This document shows, piece after piece, positions 28,277-38,450 of a DNA stretch of 64,000 bases. Below the pieces are notes generated by a model. It ran no database searches and was not told the DNA's origin. It worked only from the letters and a program-made list of their open reading frames with translations. A program made the translations under genes and the position numbers. Source of the stretch: Kibdelosporangium banguiense (GTDB lineage: Bacteria; Actinomycetota; Actinomycetes; Mycobacteriales; Pseudonocardiaceae); NCBI RefSeq assembly GCF_017876405.1, contig NZ_JAGINW010000001.1:1191203-1255202 (forward strand), written 5' to 3'. Position 1 is the stretch's first letter, and every line of letters starts with the position of its first letter.

Positions 28277-30100
28277 TCAGCGCTTGACCCACGCGTACAT
28301 GTTGTAGGTCGGGCCACCTTCGAAGTTCAGGTAGGTCAGGTCGCCCACCTTGCCGTCGGAGCCCATGACGCCGATGCTCGCGTCCTGCGCGGAGAAGTCC
28401 GGCAGCTGGAACAGCGGGATGGAGGCCATGTCGGCGGCCATCAGCTTGTCGACCTCGTTGAGCTGCTTGGTGCGAGCGGCGAAGTCCAGGTTGCTGTTGG
28501 CCTCGCCCCAGATCCGGTCGACCTCGGCGTTGGAGTAGTTGTTGTAGTTGGCGTTGCCGCCCTTTTCCTTCGTCTGGTAGTTCTGGTAGGCGCTGGACTT
28601 GGTCAGGCCACCCACCCAGGCGAAGAGAGCCGCGTCGAACGCGCTGGCCGGCAGCTGGTCGGCGTTGAAGCCGTCGGACTGCGCGGCGTCGATCTGGATA
28701 CCGGCTTCCTTGCACTTCTGCGCGACCAGCTGGTGGGTCTTGGCGCGACGGTCGAGCGTCTTGAAGCCGAGGGCGAACTGGGCACGCGTGCCGCCCTTGG
28801 TGTAGATGCCGTCGGAGCCGAGCGTCCAGCCCTTCTCCTCGAGCATCTTCTTGGCCGACGCCACGTCACCCTTGCCGATGTCGCTGTAGTGGTCCTCGTA
28901 GCCCGCCTCGTTCGGCATGAAGACGAAGTTGCCCAGCGGCTTGGCGTTCGGGTCGATGTCCTTGACCAGGTTGTCGATGATCGACTGCCGGTCGATGCAG
29001 GTCGCGACCGCCTTGCGGATCTCAGGGTTGTCCTTGAACAGCGGCTTGGCCATGTTGAAGTCGATGTGCTCGTAGGTCTGGCCACCCTGGGCGACGGTCT
29101 TGACCGTCGGGATGTTCTTGAGCTGGATCGCCGTCGGGCCGTCCGCCTGGACGTCGATGACCTGGACTTCCTTGTTCTGCAGCTGCTGCGACGCGGACTG
29201 GGCGTTGGTGTTCGTGCGCACGGTCACCTTGGACGGACCGGCCTTCGGGCCCCAGTACTTCTCGTTGCGCACCAGAACGGTGACGTCACGCAGGTCGGTG
29301 CTCTCGACCTTGAAGGGGCCGCCGGAGATGCCCAGCTCCTTCTTCCAGCCCAGCCAGCCCTCGGTGTAGAACTTCACGACCGGGTCGGCCAGCAGCTCCG
29401 GGCTCTCCCGGGTCAGCTTGGTGATGTCGGGCACATTCGCGTTCTTCTCCAGGATGTGCGCCGGCAGCAGGCCGTCGTTGTTGGTGAAGGAGAACAGGCC
29501 ACGGTAGTCGGCGACCGGCTTGGAGAAGGTCAGCGTCGCGGTCTTGAGGTCATCGGAGCACTTGAGCTCCTTGATGTCCTCGTAACCCGCGGTCGACGAG
29601 TCGAACTTGGCGCCGGTGTTCTTGCCGCGCACCAGGAACTGCAGGTACATGTCCTTGCAGCCGATCGGTGCGCCGTCCTGCCAGACAGCGGCCTTCTGGA
29701 ACTTGTACTCGACCACCTGCGGGCTGGTCGAGGTGACCTTGACCGACTCCATCAGGTCGCCGTCGATCATCTGCAGGAACTTGCCGTCCTTGACCACGCC
29801 GATGTACGGCGACGGCAGGGTCGCGACCGACACCAGCAGGTTCGACGCGTTGTTGGTCGCGCCGATCAGGTTGTTGGTGTCGTGGAAGTTCTCCTCCGTG
29901 ACAGTGGTGACCTCACCCATGTCCGGAACCTGCGGCCGCTTGTAGACCTGGTCCTCGCCGCCGATCTCACCCGGCTTCTGGTCCTGCTGCTGGTTGGCCC
30001 CGCTGCCACCTGAGCCGTCAGTACCGGAGCTGCACGCTCCCAGCACCATGCTCGCGGCGGCGAACAGCGCAATCGCGGAGACTGCCTTTGATCTCCTCAT
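28277..30100 (-). CDS. Peptide ABC transporter substrate-binding lipoprotein
   Basis: 607 residues, family 5 extracellular solute-binding protein. The lipoprotein signal has lipobox LGAC at residues ~20-23 (cleavage before Cys), followed by a Ser/Gly/Gln linker and the SBP_bac_5 fold (VWQDGAPIGCKDMYLQF, GGPFKVES, FDAALFAWVGG). The start is ATG 30100, ten bases after AGGAGG; a GTG at 30106 would add two residues. It delivers ligands, probably oligopeptides, to OppBC. It is the 5' gene of the transporter operon, whose block is inserted between mshB and lpqW relative to mycobacteria. Confidence 0.92.
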   Translation of the reverse strand: MRRSKAVSAIALFAAASMVLGACSSGTDGSGGSGANQQQDQKPGEIGGEDQVYKRPQVPDMGEVTTVTEENFHDTNNLIGATNNASNLLVSVATLPSPYIGVVKDGKFLQMIDGDLMESVKVTSTSPQVVEYKFQKAAVWQDGAPIGCKDMYLQFLVRGKNTGAKFDSSTAGYEDIKELKCSDDLKTATLTFSKPVADYRGLFSFTNNDGLLPAHILEKNANVPDITKLTRESPELLADPVVKFYTEGWLGWKKELGISGGPFKVESTDLRDVTVLVRNEKYWGPKAGPSKVTVRTNTNAQSASQQLQNKEVQVIDVQADGPTAIQLKNIPTVKTVAQGGQTYEHIDFNMAKPLFKDNPEIRKAVATCIDRQSIIDNLVKDIDPNAKPLGNFVFMPNEAGYEDHYSDIGKGDVASAKKMLEEKGWTLGSDGIYTKGGTRAQFALGFKTLDRRAKTHQLVAQKCKEAGIQIDAAQSDGFNADQLPASAFDAALFAWVGGLTKSSAYQNYQTKEKGGNANYNNYSNAEVDRIWGEANSNLDFAARTKQLNEVDKLMAADMASIPLFQLPDFSAQDASIGVMGSDGKVGDLTYLNFEGGPTYNMYAWVKR

Positions 30101-30350
30101 TGACACGTGCCCTCCTAGCACAAGGTTGCCTCTGGAAGCCGATCTCCGCTTCAGAGCACCCATGACTCTAAGGCGCGCCCGACTGCCGTGGGGCGGCGCT
30201 GCCGTGGAACGCTAGGAAGCCAATTGCCGTCGGTCACTGTTACGAGGGCGATCGTGACCAAAGGGTGACACGTTGATAGCAGTCGGCAACTCGTTCGTTA
30301 CCGGCCGGTACAATTCCGGAGTCGAATGGGCACACAGCGTGCCTTTCGAG

Positions 30351-32000
30351 TCAATTTGGATTTCTGCGCCAAGTCACCGCCGAAGCGAACGGCGCGTTCA
30401 ATGGCGCGGTCAGCTCGCCGGTGGCCAACTCCGAACGGGCGGCGACCGAATCGGCCAACTGGAAGAGCGGCACTGCGACCGATTGACGCCAGAGCCTCGG
30501 CTCGAGGTTGGCGATAGCGTCCGAAAGCGACATCGAGCCGGTCAGCGCGGCATCGATTACCGGCTGCATGCTCGGATCGCAAAAACCAGCGATGTTGCCG
30601 GGCGGCACCACACTGGAGTCATTTGATCGCGCCGGGCAACCATACATCGACGCCAGCACAGCCGCCGGGTTGTCGCCGACGGGACGCGGCGCGACCAGGA
30701 TGTTCGGCCCCGCCTCAGCGGCGGTCGCGGGACGCAGCAACTGATCGGCGGTCGGCGTGACCAGCTTGACCTGGACACCCGCGGCGACAAGCTGCTTCTG
30801 GACCTCCTTGGCGACGATCACGTACGGCTCCTTGTCGGCCGGAGCACCGATCGTGATCGACAGAGGGCGCCCTTCCTGCGTCCAGACACCCGATGTGAGC
30901 GCGTATCCAGCCTGGGTGAGCAGTTGTTGCGCGGCGGCCGGATCATGCGCCTGCGGGCCAGTTGAGGCGTAACCCGCCTGGGAAGGCGCCAGCACCAAGG
31001 CGTCCGCGCGGACACTGGGGCCACCGCCCGTGCCCGCTTTGATGATCGCGTCCCGGTCGAGGATGTGGGTGAGAGCCGTCCGGACCCGTTCGTCCTGAAG
31101 GTCGGGCCCAGTCTGCCGGAACACAAGGTTCAGCACGGTCGGCCGGGGCGCCGCCTTGACCGTGACCTTGGCCCCCAACGTCTGAAGCATCGCCACACCG
31201 GCTTCATCGGTCCGCGCGACCACAAGCTGGTCATGCCCAGTCCGCAACGCGTCGACAAGCCCAGCCTGATCGGCACGCCGCAAAATCACCCGATCGGCTA
31301 CCGCAGGCTGCTCCCAGTAGCGCTCATTTCGTTCCAGAACGATTTCGCCACGCGGTATATCAAGCTGCTTGATCGAAAAAGGCCCGGCGGTCGCCGGGAA
31401 CCCGGTTTCCAGAACCTGATCCCACCCACCGGGAGCATCTTTCAACAGGTGGGCGGGCAGCAGTGCGGAGAAAAGCGAACGCCATCCCGGATACGGTGCG
31501 GCGAAGGTGACCGTGACGACCTTGCCGCCCTCCTCGGCCTTGATGTCCGAGATCAACCTGTAACCCGCCGAATCAACACCGCCAGGCTCATCGCGCATGT
31601 GTTCTCGTAGGTAAAGAAAATCCTCCGCGGCAATTGGCGCCCCATCAGACCAGGCGGCGTCCCCGCGCAGTCGATAAGTAACGGTATACGGCTCAGTCCT
31701 GGTAACTTCCGCCGAAACCATGAGGGTCCGGTCCATCTGAGGGCTACCGTCAGGCGCGGTCCGGAACACCGAAGGAAGCAACATGGTCGACAGAGCCGTC
31801 GTGATCGTCGACTGATCCCCCAGCGCATGCGGGTTGTACCCACCCGCGATGCTGTCGACCCCAACCACAATCTCCCCCGGCTTAGCCGCAGGAGCCGTCG
31901 ACGGCCGCGCCGGCACAGTCCCCACAACAGGAGGCGGCGGCGTATTCGAGCACCCAGCAAGCACCCCCACCACAGCAAGAACAACCACAGCCAAGCGCAC
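30351..32000 (-). CDS. lpqW: LpqW-like family 5 binding-protein lipoprotein
   Basis: 549 residues. The signal peptide ends in lipobox LAGC (Cys19 region), followed by a Pro/Ala-rich linker and an SBP_bac_5 fold (GYNPHALGDQST, YRLRGDAAWSDGAPI, SPSVRADALV-like region). Its position beside typA matches Rv1165-Rv1166, so this is most likely LpqW, which in mycobacteria is reported to influence PIM and lipoarabinomannan synthesis rather than transport. The resemblance to the neighbouring Opp binding protein is only at fold level. GTG 32000 is chosen because it gives a compact signal peptide with AAGGGGG nine bases upstream. Confidence 0.8.
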   Translation of the reverse strand: MRLAVVVLAVVGVLAGCSNTPPPPVVGTVPARPSTAPAAKPGEIVVGVDSIAGGYNPHALGDQSTITTALSTMLLPSVFRTAPDGSPQMDRTLMVSAEVTRTEPYTVTYRLRGDAAWSDGAPIAAEDFLYLREHMRDEPGGVDSAGYRLISDIKAEEGGKVVTVTFAAPYPGWRSLFSALLPAHLLKDAPGGWDQVLETGFPATAGPFSIKQLDIPRGEIVLERNERYWEQPAVADRVILRRADQAGLVDALRTGHDQLVVARTDEAGVAMLQTLGAKVTVKAAPRPTVLNLVFRQTGPDLQDERVRTALTHILDRDAIIKAGTGGGPSVRADALVLAPSQAGYASTGPQAHDPAAAQQLLTQAGYALTSGVWTQEGRPLSITIGAPADKEPYVIVAKEVQKQLVAAGVQVKLVTPTADQLLRPATAAEAGPNILVAPRPVGDNPAAVLASMYGCPARSNDSSVVPPGNIAGFCDPSMQPVIDAALTGSMSLSDAIANLEPRLWRQSVAVPLFQLADSVAARSELATGELTAPLNAPFASAVTWRRNPN

Positions 32001-32190
32001 GGCTCGACACCCCCTTGCCCCGGATGGTGCCACTCTCCAAGAACCCACGCACCCGAGTTTCCCAGAACCCCATCACCCCATGGGCCAGAAGCCACATCTC
32101 CCGCCCCAGAACCCCAAGCGGGCGATAGCAAGTGTCCTCATCCTCGGCCGGCCCCGGGCGGGGCAGGGACGCGGATTCGGGCGCGCGAAA

Positions 32191-32214
32191 GGGCCACCTG
32201 CGAACAGGTGGCCC
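32191..32214 (-). terminator. typA terminator
   Basis: GGGCCACCTG at 32191-32200 and CAGGTGGCCC at 32205-32214 form a perfect 10-bp stem with a four-base loop that reads TTCG on the minus strand. It starts 14 bases after the typA stop, and the minus strand continues with TTTCG. Confidence 0.85.
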
Positions 32215-32228
32215 TTGGACTGCTTCGC

Positions 32229-34127
32229 TCAGCTCTGGGTCTTGGCGCGGGAGCGGGCTCGGGCGCGCTGGGTGGAGTCGAGGATCAGTTTGCGGACGCG
32301 GATGACCTGGGGGGCGACCTCCACGCATTCGTCGCTCGCGCAGAACTCCAGTGCCTCTTCCAGGCCGAGCTTGCGGGGCCGGGCGAGACGCTCGAGCTCG
32401 TCACCGGTCGACGAGCGCATGTTGGTGAGCTTCTTCTCGCGGGCGACGTTGACGTCCAGGTCCTCCGCGCGGGGGTTCTCGCCGACGACCATGCCTTCGT
32501 AGGCGTCCTGGCCGGGTTCGACGAAGAATGTGCCGCGGTCGGCGAGCTGGATCATGGCGTAGGCGGTGATGGGGCCGGTGCGGTCGGCGACCAGGGAGCC
32601 GCTGTGGCGGGTGCGCAGTTCGCCCACCCACGGGAAGTAGCCGTGGAACACGTGGTTGGCGATGCCGGTGCCGCGAGTCTCGGTCAGGAACTCGGTGCGG
32701 AAGCCGATCAGGCCACGGGCCGGCACGACGTACTCAAGGCGGATTCGGCCGGTGCCGTGGCCGCCCATGTGTTCCATCTTGCCTTTGCGGCCGGCCAGCA
32801 GCTGGGTGATCGCGCCGAGGTGCTCTTCGGGGGCGTCGATCGTCAGGTGCTCGAACGGCTCACAGAGTTTGCCGTCGATGGTGCGGGTGACCACCTGCGG
32901 CTTGCCGACGGTCAGTTCGAAGCCTTCGCGGCGCATGGTCTCCACGAGGATCGCCAGCGCGAGCTCGCCACGGCCCTGGACTTCCCAGGTGTCGGGACGC
33001 TCGGTCGGCAGCACCTTCACGCTCACGTTGCCCACCAGTTCCGCGTCGAGGCGGGCCTTGAGGACGCGGGCGGTCAGCTTGGTGCCGCCGTTGCGGCCGG
33101 CCAGCGGGGAGGTGTTGACGCCGATGGTCATGGCGATCGCGGGCTCGTCGACGGTGATCCGCGGCAGCGCCTGCGGGTCGTCGGGGTCGGCCAGGGTGTC
33201 GCCGATGGTGATGTCCGGGATTCCGGAGATCGCCACGAGGTCACCCGCGGAGGCCTGCTCGGCGGGCACTCGGTCGAGCGCCTCGGTGATCAGCAGCTCG
33301 GCGATGCGGACGTTGGAGACGGAGCCGTCCGCGCGGAGCCACGCGACGGTCTGGCCCTTGCGCAGGCGTCCGGCGTGGATCCGGCAGAGCGCGATACGGC
33401 CGAGGAAGCTGGAGGCGTCCAGGTTGGTCACCAGGGCCTGCAGCGGCGCGTCGGGGTCGCCGGTCGGCGACGGGATGTGCTGGAGCAGCACGTCGAACAG
33501 CGGGTCGAGGTTCTCGCTGTCGGGCAGCTCGCCGTCGGCGGGCGCGGTGAGCGAGGCACGGCCGGCACGGGCGGAGGCGTAGACGACCGGCAGGTCCAGG
33601 ACGGCGTCGAGGTCTTCCAGTTCGAGGTCGCCGGCCAGGTCCAGCAGCAGGTCGTGGGATTCCTCCACGACCTCGGCGATCCGGGCGTCGGGGCGGTCCA
33701 CTTTGTTCACGACCAGCACCACGGGCAGGCCTGCGGCCAGCGCCTTACGCAGCACGAAGCGGGTCTGCGGCAGTGGGCCTTCGCTGGCGTCGACCAGCAG
33801 CAGGACGCCGTCCACCATGGCCAGTCCACGCTCGACCTCGCCGCCGAAGTCCGCGTGCCCAGGCGTGTCGACGACGTTGATCGTCACGGCCCCGTCCGGG
33901 GTCTGCCGGTGCACCGCGGTGTTCTTGGCCAGGATCGTGATGCCCTTCTCCCGCTCGAGTTCGCCGGAGTCCATCACGCGGTCGACGAGCTCGGCACGGG
34001 CCGCGAAGGCACCGGACTGCCGCAGCATGGCGTCGACGAGGGTGGTCTTGCCGTGGTCGACGTGCGCCACGATTGCAACGTTTCGCAGGTCCGTCCTGGT
34101 CCTGCTGGCGGTGGCTGATGCGGGCAC
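32229..34127 (-). CDS. typA: Translational GTPase TypA/BipA
   Basis: 632 residues, full length. The GTPase domain has G1 [10 protein letters not shown] (residues ~21-30), a switch region with [17 protein letters not shown]3 [12 protein letters not shown] and G4 NKVDRPDAR; domain II and the TypA-specific C-terminal region ([21 protein letters not shown] split over domains III to V) follow. TypA binds ribosomes and helps 50S assembly and stress growth. It is alone on its transcript with a clear terminator, and is divergent from a small Cys/Lys-rich gene. Confidence 0.96.
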   Translation of the reverse strand: MPASATASRTRTDLRNVAIVAHVDHGKTTLVDAMLRQSGAFAARAELVDRVMDSGELEREKGITILAKNTAVHRQTPDGAVTINVVDTPGHADFGGEVERGLAMVDGVLLLVDASEGPLPQTRFVLRKALAAGLPVVLVVNKVDRPDARIAEVVEESHDLLLDLAGDLELEDLDAVLDLPVVYASARAGRASLTAPADGELPDSENLDPLFDVLLQHIPSPTGDPDAPLQALVTNLDASSFLGRIALCRIHAGRLRKGQTVAWLRADGSVSNVRIAELLITEALDRVPAEQASAGDLVAISGIPDITIGDTLADPDDPQALPRITVDEPAIAMTIGVNTSPLAGRNGGTKLTARVLKARLDAELVGNVSVKVLPTERPDTWEVQGRGELALAILVETMRREGFELTVGKPQVVTRTIDGKLCEPFEHLTIDAPEEHLGAITQLLAGRKGKMEHMGGHGTGRIRLEYVVPARGLIGFRTEFLTETRGTGIANHVFHGYFPWVGELRTRHSGSLVADRTGPITAYAMIQLADRGTFFVEPGQDAYEGMVVGENPRAEDLDVNVAREKKLTNMRSSTGDELERLARPRKLGLEEALEFCASDECVEVAPQVIRVRKLILDSTQRARARSRAKTQS

Positions 34128-34248
34128 GCGGGAACTCCTGTACTCGATAGCGGGGAGGAGGGCCCGGTCGCCTCAGTGCGCGGAGAGCCCAGCACAAAGG
34201 GTACCCTGACACCTTGTGTGACCAGCCGCACAGGACGATCAAGCAAGG

Positions 34249-34267
34249 TTAACCTAGCCTTACCTGA
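34249..34267. promoter_or_regulatory. Possible iron box (IdeR/DmdR type)
   Basis: TTAACCTAGCCTTACCTGA matches the 19-bp DtxR-family consensus TWAGGTWAGSCTWACCTWA at 15 of 19 positions. It lies 28 bp before the start of the small Cys/Lys-rich gene and within the typA divergent region. The left half-site is poor, so binding is uncertain. Confidence 0.35.
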
Positions 34268-34294
34268 AAGTCGTCGTCGAGCTTGGAGCGCGCG

Positions 34295-34447
34295 TTGGGC
34301 AAGAAACACAAAGGCCTGACCCCGGCCGAGCAGGTCAAGAAACTCATGAAGGCCGGCAAGGTCAAGAAGAAGTGCTGCAAGTCGTCCGACCGGTGCAAGA
34401 AGTGCCCGGTCCTGGCTCTGCGCAAGATCAAGGCCAAGGCCGCGTAG
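34295..34447 (+). CDS. Small Cys/Lys-rich protein, possible metal binder
   Basis: 50 residues from TTG 34295, with GGAG six bases upstream (34285-34288). An earlier in-frame TTG at 34283 lacks a ribosome site. The sequence is about one-third Lys/Arg and carries a four-cysteine cluster, CCKSSDRCKKC, near residues 27-37, of the C-x-C/C-x2-C spacing seen in small zinc ribbons. No annotated family is recognised. It is divergent from typA and lies just downstream of a possible iron box. Coding status rests on the consistent frame, the ribosome site and the compact cysteine motif. Confidence 0.65.
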   Translation: MGKKHKGLTPAEQVKKLMKAGKVKKKCCKSSDRCKKCPVLALRKIKAKAA

Positions 34448-34582
34448 CCCGGCCCGACCTCACAGAACGCGCGTCATACTTCCCGGTCAATCAACGGGAA
34501 AGTAAAATAATATTCAAATCCGCATTCCGGCCCGGACCGCCGTCGGGTCGATCCGGGCAGTTCGGCTCCCCTCGAATCTTTT

Positions 34583-34882
34583 TCAGCCGGCCAGAGCCTC
34601 ATTCACCCTGGCCAGTTCCGGGGCGGTGCGGGTGGCCTGGAACTCGATCACCTCGTGCCGGACCATCCGGGCCACCGCGAGCGGATCGGTGGCCAGCAAG
34701 GCTTCCAGCTTGGCCAGCGGCATGGGCCGGGTGATGATCACCCGTCCGTCCTGCACCGTCTGACGGCCCGAACACAAAAAGTATCCGGCGTCATAGTGCT
34801 TGGTCAGCCACGCGATATGATCGGGCAGCAAATAGTCGATCTCTTCAGTCGGCGCCTTGTAGGCCAGCCTCACTATAAACAT
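34583..34882 (-). CDS. YciI family protein
   Basis: 99 residues. It matches YciI-like proteins: a ferredoxin-like fold with an N-terminal strand MFIVRLAYK, the conserved HIAWLTKHYDAGYFLCSG (His in the active-site helix), GRVIITRP and the C-terminal FQATRTAPEL. YciI proteins bind small ligands or catalyse lactone or dehydrochlorination reactions; the substrate is unknown. Stand-alone gene. Confidence 0.85.
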   Translation of the reverse strand: MFIVRLAYKAPTEEIDYLLPDHIAWLTKHYDAGYFLCSGRQTVQDGRVIITRPMPLAKLEALLATDPLAVARMVRHEVIEFQATRTAPELARVNEALAG

Positions 34883-34942
34883 GGCATTTACGGTACGCCC
34901 GGGTTAGCGGACTGGGAATCGAAACAGTGCCGCATATACGCG

Positions 34943-34971
34943 TTCTTAATGCCCTGCGGGCCTGATAGCCT
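34943..34971 (+). promoter_or_regulatory. Promoter of the trp leader transcript
   Basis: A -35-like TTCTTA at 34943-34948 and a -10 TAGCCT at 34966-34971 are 17 bp apart. The expected start point, about seven bases after the -10, falls on the GTG of the leader peptide, which would make the transcript leaderless. Confidence 0.5.
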
Positions 34972-34977
34972 GAAGGG

Positions 34978-35037
34978 GTGTACAGCACCTGTCAGATGTG
35001 GTGGGCCGCCAGAGGCGGCCGACCTGCTGTGCGCTGA
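34978..35037 (+). CDS. Trp leader peptide of trpS (attenuation)
   Basis: A 19-codon frame, GTG-TAC-AGC-ACC-TGT-CAG-ATG then TGG-TGG at 34999-35004, ending in TGA at 35035-35037 (MYSTCQMWWAARGGRPAVR). Tandem tryptophan codons directly before competing hairpins and a trpS gene mark a ribosome-mediated attenuation leader. AAGGGG abuts the GTG with no spacer, and the promoter places the transcript start at the GTG, so translation is probably leaderless. Confidence 0.8.
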   Translation: MYSTCQMWWAARGGRPAVR

Positions 35038-35073
35038 ACTTCAGCCAAGGGCCGCCCGACCGGGCGGCCCTTT
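35004..35073 (+). terminator. Trp attenuator: competing hairpins and terminator
   Basis: Segment 35004-35010 (GGCCGCC) can pair with 35014-35020 (GGCGGCC). Segment 35014-35020 can instead pair with 35050-35056 (GGCCGCC), which is the left arm of the terminator. The terminator is the AAGGGCCGCCCG arm at 35047-35058 with its complement at 35061-35072, followed by TTTC. A ribosome stalled on the Trp codons would cover the first segment, allow the antiterminator and let trpS be transcribed. Confidence 0.8.
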
Positions 35074-35121
35074 CGCTTGTCTGGGCCCTCCGGCGGCGGC
35101 CGACCGCACCGAGGAGGAGAC

Positions 35122-36087
<966 letters not shown>

Positions 36088-36093
36088 AAGAGG

Positions 36094-36150
36094 GTGCCCC
36101 CAATGCCACATTGGGGACATCCGATGCCACCAATGTGGCATTGGGGGCAC
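36094..36150. repeat. 21-bp perfect inverted repeat, REP-like, between trpS and mutT2
   Basis: GTGCCCCCAATGCCACATTGG at 36094-36114 (given in full here, 21 bases split as GTGCCCCCAATG + CCACATTGG) and its exact complement at 36130-36150 are separated by 15 bases. Each arm is itself nearly palindromic around CCAAT-ATTGG, so two small hairpins can form instead of one long one. It sits between the convergent trpS and mutT2 stops and could terminate both. Confidence 0.8.
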
Positions 36151-36156
36151 ACAGAT

Positions 36157-36876
36157 TCAGCTCTTGAGGAGGGTGCGGAACACGGGGAGCAGGAGGCGGT
36201 CGGCGGGTAGCCAGTCGACATCGGTGAGGTCGCCCGCGCTCAACCAGCGCAAAGCCTTGTGTTCCACGGCAACGGGTTCGCCGTCGGTCGAAGCGCGGTA
36301 GATACGCAGCAGCTTGCCGCTGGGCAGAATCACGTCCGGCCCCACGGCCTCCCCGGGAACGACCGTGATCCCCAGTTCCTCGGCACATTCCCGGCGCACG
36401 GCCTCCTGATCGCTCTCCCCCGGCTCGACCCGGCCACCTGGCAGCTCCCACAACCCGGCCACCTCGGCTGGAAAAGCGCGCTGCTGAGCCAAAAGCCGCC
36501 TGTCACGGACGATCGCGGTCCCGACGACGACCCGGGCACCGGTCAACGCCTCCGCTCGCGCCTTCGCGCCCTCGGTAACGGCCTCAAGCAGCGACAACAT
36601 CGGGCGGCGCACAGTGAAACCGTCCAGGACAGCGTTCCGGGACACCCAGTCCAGCTCGCACGTCAGCAACGTTCCCGCGCCCGTCACCGCGCACTGACCG
36701 GTCAGCCGCGCCGAGGAGAACGGTCCTTCCCGCAGCACGGCCGTCATTCCGGATTCGTGCACGTCGACGACCTCGGACCGGCTCGACGCCAGTTCGATCA
36801 CGGCTGCCGAGACGAGCCGGGCGGGCGCGTCGACCAGCGCCGTCGTTCGCAAGATGGGCACCCCGACAGCATGCAC
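36157..36876 (-). CDS. mutT2: Nudix hydrolase, MutT2-like, with N-terminal SRPBCC-like domain
   Basis: 239 residues. The C-terminal ~130 residues form a Nudix domain with the box GGRVEPGESDQEAVRREC and EELGI (near residues 146-170; Gx5Ex7REUxEExGU satisfied). The N-terminal ~110 residues (LRTTALVDAPARLVSAAVIEL, GAGTLLTCELDWVSRN) look like an SRPBCC/polyketide-cyclase fold fused in front, which is longer than mycobacterial MutT2 (~140 residues). The enzyme likely sanitises oxidised or modified (d)NTPs. Start is GTG 36876. Confidence 0.88.
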   Translation of the reverse strand: MHAVGVPILRTTALVDAPARLVSAAVIELASSRSEVVDVHESGMTAVLREGPFSSARLTGQCAVTGAGTLLTCELDWVSRNAVLDGFTVRRPMLSLLEAVTEGAKARAEALTGARVVVGTAIVRDRRLLAQQRAFPAEVAGLWELPGGRVEPGESDQEAVRRECAEELGITVVPGEAVGPDVILPSGKLLRIYRASTDGEPVAVEHKALRWLSAGDLTDVDWLPADRLLLPVFRTLLKS

Positions 36877-36938
36877 CGAAACCTGACATTGTCCTGACAG
36901 CGGGGTTCAGCGCCCTGCAGAAGTGGTAGGAGTGGGTT

Positions 36939-37130
36939 ATGCACGTTGAAGGAGATCGGGACGTTTGCGTCGGCGCCGGCATGTGCGTGCTGACCGCACC
37001 GGAAGTGTTCGACCAGGACGACGAGGGCATCGTCACGGTGCTCGCCGCCGAACCGCCCGCGGACGAGGAAGCCGCGGTCAAGCAGGCGGCGACGTTGTGC
37101 CCGTCCGGCGCCGTCCGGCTGTCGTCATAG
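36939..37130 (+). CDS. Small [3Fe-4S]-type ferredoxin
   Basis: 63 residues with cysteines at 10 and 16 (DVCVGAGMC) and a third in the C-terminal LCPSGAV. This is the pattern of single-cluster ferredoxins that serve cytochromes P450 in actinomycetes. No P450 is adjacent; the only one in this window is at 61.4 kb. GTAGGAG lies a few bases before ATG 36939. The stop codon overlaps the 3' end of the convergent histidine kinase gene by six bases. Confidence 0.9.
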   Translation: MHVEGDRDVCVGAGMCVLTAPEVFDQDDEGIVTVLAAEPPADEEAAVKQAATLCPSGAVRLSS

Positions 37131-38450
37131 CGACTTCCACCGCACCTGGAACCGCGCGCCCCCGTCCGGCGACTCGTTGACCAGGACCGTCCCACCACGA
37201 CGCCGGACGATCTCGGCGACCAGGGCGAGGCCGAGGCCGGATCCACCGGTCTGTCTCGCCCGGTCGTCCTGCACGCGATAGAACCGGTCGAACACCTTCT
37301 CGCGGTGTTCCGGTGCCACACCAGGCCCGTCGTCGTCCACGACGAGCCGCACGGAGTTGCCCGCAGGCAGCACGCCGACCATCACCTGCGCCCGCGCGTA
37401 GAGGACAGCGTTGCGCAACAGGTTGTCCAGCACCAGATCCACTTCGGCGGGCGCGGCAGACACCCACGCCGAACCGGTTGGCGCCTGCAGTGTCATTCTC
37501 GGTGTGTCCACTGTGCACCGGCTGATCGCGGCCTGCGCCGCGGCGACCAGGTCGACCGGTTCGGCGCGCGGGATCTCCCCCGCGTCCGCACGGGCCAGCG
37601 TGAGCAGGCCGTCCACCAAAGTGGACAGTCGCTCGGACTCGTGCACGATGTCGGCGAGGACTTCCTGCGACAGCTCGGGATCCGGGTTGGCGACGGCCAC
37701 CTCGGCCTGCACGCGGATGGACGCGACCGGTGAGCGCAGTTCGTGTGCGGCGTCGCCGGTGAATCTGCGGAGCCGTTCGGTCGCTTCGTCGCGCCGGTCG
37801 AGCAGGCCGTTCAACGCGCCTGCCAGTGAACGCAATTCGTCGTCGGCCTCCGGCAACGGCAGACGTTGCCCGGCAGGCAGTCTTGTCGCCGCCAGCCGCA
37901 TCCGTTCGACCGGGCGCAAGGACGACCGGACGGAGAACCACGTCGCCACGCCGGTCGCCGCCGCGCCCAAGGCGGCCGCGAGCAGCAGCCAGTTCAAGCC
38001 ATGTCGTTGTGCCTGTTGATATCCGGTCAGGCCGGTCCCGGCCACCACGAGCCGCTGCGCGCCGTCCGGGGCCGTGACCACCGTGCCTACCCAGCGGATC
38101 GGCGGGTCGTCCGGGAAACGCAGGATCGGCTCCCCCGCCTTCAGTTCGCTGACATCGCGGTCGTTGAGATCCGGTTTGGGCTTGCCGTCCACTGGTTCAC
38201 CGGCCGTGTCAAGGACTCGGACCTGCACGTACGGCGTGTCAGGCTGCGGCGTAAGGCCAGCTGAGACGTCCACGAGCGCGGCCTGCAGGATCGGCTGCAG
38301 TTCCTTGTCGGCCGACGTGATCAGCAGCGAGCCGATCCGCCCGCCGGTGTACCAGGCCGTGAGCAGCAGAATGACCAGCGTTGCCGCGGTCGCCATCATC
38401 ATGATCCGGAACCGCACCGATCGCCGGAGCCAGGCTGATCTCAGGTTCAC
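37125..38450 (-). CDS. Sensor histidine kinase
   Basis: 441 residues. Two membrane helices (about 15-40 and 155-175) enclose an extracellular sensor of ~115 residues, followed by HAMP, the phosphoacceptor box DAAHELRSPVASIR with His near 245, the N box LDNLLRNAVLYA, G1 DDDGPGV and G2 GGSGLGLALV. Its GTG overlaps the response regulator stop (GTGA), so the pair is co-translated. The stimulus is unknown; the divergent LolA-like and ABC exporter genes are likely targets. Confidence 0.92.
   Translation of the reverse strand: MNLRSAWLRRSVRFRIMMMATAATLVILLLTAWYTGGRIGSLLITSADKELQPILQAALVDVSAGLTPQPDTPYVQVRVLDTAGEPVDGKPKPDLNDRDVSELKAGEPILRFPDDPPIRWVGTVVTAPDGAQRLVVAGTGLTGYQQAQRHGLNWLLLAAALGAAATGVATWFSVRSSLRPVERMRLAATRLPAGQRLPLPEADDELRSLAGALNGLLDRRDEATERLRRFTGDAAHELRSPVASIRVQAEVAVANPDPELSQEVLADIVHESERLSTLVDGLLTLARADAGEIPRAEPVDLVAAAQAAISRCTVDTPRMTLQAPTGSAWVSAAPAEVDLVLDNLLRNAVLYARAQVMVGVLPAGNSVRLVVDDDGPGVAPEHREKVFDRFYRVQDDRARQTGGSGLGLALVAEIVRRRGGTVLVNESPDGGARFQVRWKSL

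Noticed and set aside
31827..34118. 763-residue plus-strand frame over lpqW and typA
   Set aside because: Antisense to two well-conserved genes, no family features, and Gly/Val/Asp-rich composition.
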